From positions 1 to 6,966 of the forward strand of contig JAHWIN010000033.1 in NCBI GenBank assembly GCA_019322475.1: DNA of 6,966 nucleotides, given 5' to 3'. The translations under genes and the position numbers were made by a program. Positions 6,535 to 6,966 of the stretch are shown in pieces. Each line of letters opens with the position of its first letter. The first letter of the stretch is position 1. Origin of the DNA: Candidatus Woesearchaeota archaeon. GTDB lineage: Archaea; Nanobdellota; Nanobdellia; Woesearchaeales; JACPBV01. Under the pieces are notes generated by a model. It searched no databases. It was not told where the DNA came from and saw only the letters and a program-made list of their open reading frames with translations.

Positions 6535-6771
6535 TCAGATATATATAGAAAATTCCCCATTAAATGTTGGAAGAGAAAGAAGATAATCCTTTTGAGGAGT
6601 ATTTCCCCTATCTTCATCTATCTTTTTTTTAAGATTGTCTGGCAAAAAAACTTTGCTTTCTAGTGCTTTCTGAAAAAATCTTTTTTTACCCCCGTTACCA
6701 GGAGCAGTTTCATCCTCCTTCAACAATCTTCCAAAATACTGAACTACTTGATCAATGTAATCAGGTTCCAT
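6535..6771 (-). CDS. Small hypothetical protein, 78 residues
   Basis: I do not recognise this protein. It begins MEPDYIDQVVQYFGRLLKED, likely an amphipathic helix, then a Gly-rich turn (PGNGGKKRFF), a second charged helical stretch (DNLKKKIDED) and a C-terminal LPTFNGEFSIYI that could be a beta strand. There is no signal peptide, membrane segment or Cys/His metal site. Evidence that it is real: a TATA box centred ~28 bases upstream of the ATG, the same spacing as at ileS and the HEPN operon, and the same strand as ileS with a 73-base gap. Two A-runs (T8 at 6623-6630 and T7 at 6681-6687 on the plus strand) encode its Lys pairs and could mislead assembly. It is A+T rich like the HEPN operon. 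Confidence 0.6.
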   Translation of the reverse strand: MEPDYIDQVVQYFGRLLKEDETAPGNGGKKRFFQKALESKVFLPDNLKKKIDEDRGNTPQKDYLLSLPTFNGEFSIYI

Positions 6772-6794
6772 AGCCCCTTAAAAAATCACGGTTT

Positions 6795-6804
6795 ATTTAT
6801 AAAT
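6795..6804. promoter_or_regulatory. Palindromic TATA box, possibly bidirectional
   Basis: ATTTATAAAT reads the same on both strands. On the minus strand it is centred ~28 bases before the ATG of the 78-residue protein. On the plus strand it would start RNA near 6822-6828, at the left foot of the long hairpin at 6833-6898. The minus-strand role is well supported; the plus-strand role is only possible. Confidence 0.6.
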
Positions 6805-6832
6805 ATTCCTATGTTGAGGCCCCGTAGAAATC

Positions 6833-6898
6833 CTAGGCGTCTGTGCCATGAATGCCATTAATGCCGCAGGCATTCATGGCATGGCCAGGACGTCTTAG
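6833..6898. repeat. Long imperfect hairpin (structured element, function unknown)
   Basis: The core is a perfect 12-bp inverted repeat, GCCATGAATGCC (6845-6856) with GGCATTCATGGC (6869-6880), extended to 13 by T6844-A6881. An outer stem pairs CTAGGCGTCT (6833-6842) with GGACGTCTTAG (6888-6898), with one bulged T and two G-U pairs. The two stems are joined by an internal loop, mostly 6882-6887. AATGCC occurs twice (6851-6856 and 6860-6865) and either copy can pair with GGCATT (6869-6874), giving two alternative hairpins. It could be part of a non-coding RNA transcribed from the palindromic TATA box, a terminator or processing stem of something to the right, or a dispersed repeat. Confidence 0.6.
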
Positions 6899-6939
6899 CT
6901 TGCGAAGCAGGGTAAGAGGTTAGAAAAGCGAAGCTTTTC
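6898..6939. repeat. Two short hairpins, GCTTGCGAAGC and GAAAAGC-GAA-GCTTTTC
   Basis: GCTT-GCG-AAGC (6898-6908) and a 7-bp perfect stem GAAAAGC (6923-6929) with GCTTTTC (6933-6939) around a GAA loop. They directly follow the long hairpin. A minus-strand frame is open from the window edge to a TAA at 6897-6895, but its codons are largely these hairpins, so it is not called a gene. Confidence 0.5.
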
Positions 6940-6966
6940 AAAGCGAGCTGACCATGTTCCTAAACA

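Noticed and set aside
6848..6898. Short plus-strand frame starting ATG in the long hairpin (16 codons)
   Set aside because: Made entirely of the inverted-repeat sequence, very short, and without a ribosome binding site.
6895..6966. Minus-strand frame open from the window edge for 23 codons
   Set aside because: It could be the end of a gene from the right, but its codons are the small hairpins and I recognise nothing in it; undecidable without more sequence.
6954..6966. ATG near the right edge on the plus strand as a gene start
   Set aside because: Only four codons are visible; no promoter or ribosome binding site supports it.

Overview
The window reads as archaeal chromosome. The isoleucyl-tRNA synthetase is of the archaeal/eukaryotic type, the large helicase is a Ski2/Mtr4-type DExH protein, and the tRNA carries a short intron next to the anticodon. 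A TATA element is centred about 24-29 bases upstream of every transcribed protein start, with no Shine-Dalgarno site at those starts, the pattern of archaeal leaderless mRNAs. Gene sizes and the moderate G+C would fit a DPANN-type lineage, but that placement is inference; the sequence alone does not name the organism.

Layout. (1) 1-136: a tRNA-Ser(CGA) gene with a 13-base intron, ended by a T-rich tract. (2) 184-2085, plus strand: a Ski2-like RNA helicase on its own TATA promoter. (3) 2107-3140, minus strand and convergent with the helicase: a two-gene operon with a 4-base ATGA overlap, encoding an upstream HEPN-like protein and a downstream winged-helix/minimal nucleotidyltransferase (MNT) fusion. 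This is the gene order of HEPN/MNT toxin-antitoxin modules. Its promoter has a 20-base direct repeat on both sides of the TATA box. The operon looks more A+T rich than its neighbours. (4) 3141-3320: a gap holding that promoter, an inverted repeat, a small hairpin and no convincing gene. (5) 3321-6461, minus strand: ileS, complete, with its own promoter. (6) 6535-6771, minus strand: a 78-residue protein I do not recognise, with a good promoter. (7) 6805-6966: no convincing gene, but a long imperfect hairpin followed by two smaller ones, next to a palindromic TATA box that could fire in either direction.

The tRNA, helicase and ileS are housekeeping functions in RNA processing/decay and translation. 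The HEPN/MNT operon is the accessory part. It is unusual: the HEPN lacks an R-x(4-6)-H ribonuclease motif, the MNT has GS...DxD but no evident third acidic residue, and the MNT carries its own winged helix. Together with the repeats over its promoter this suggests a self-regulated pair, divergent or partly decayed. The structured right end is the other part worth following up.
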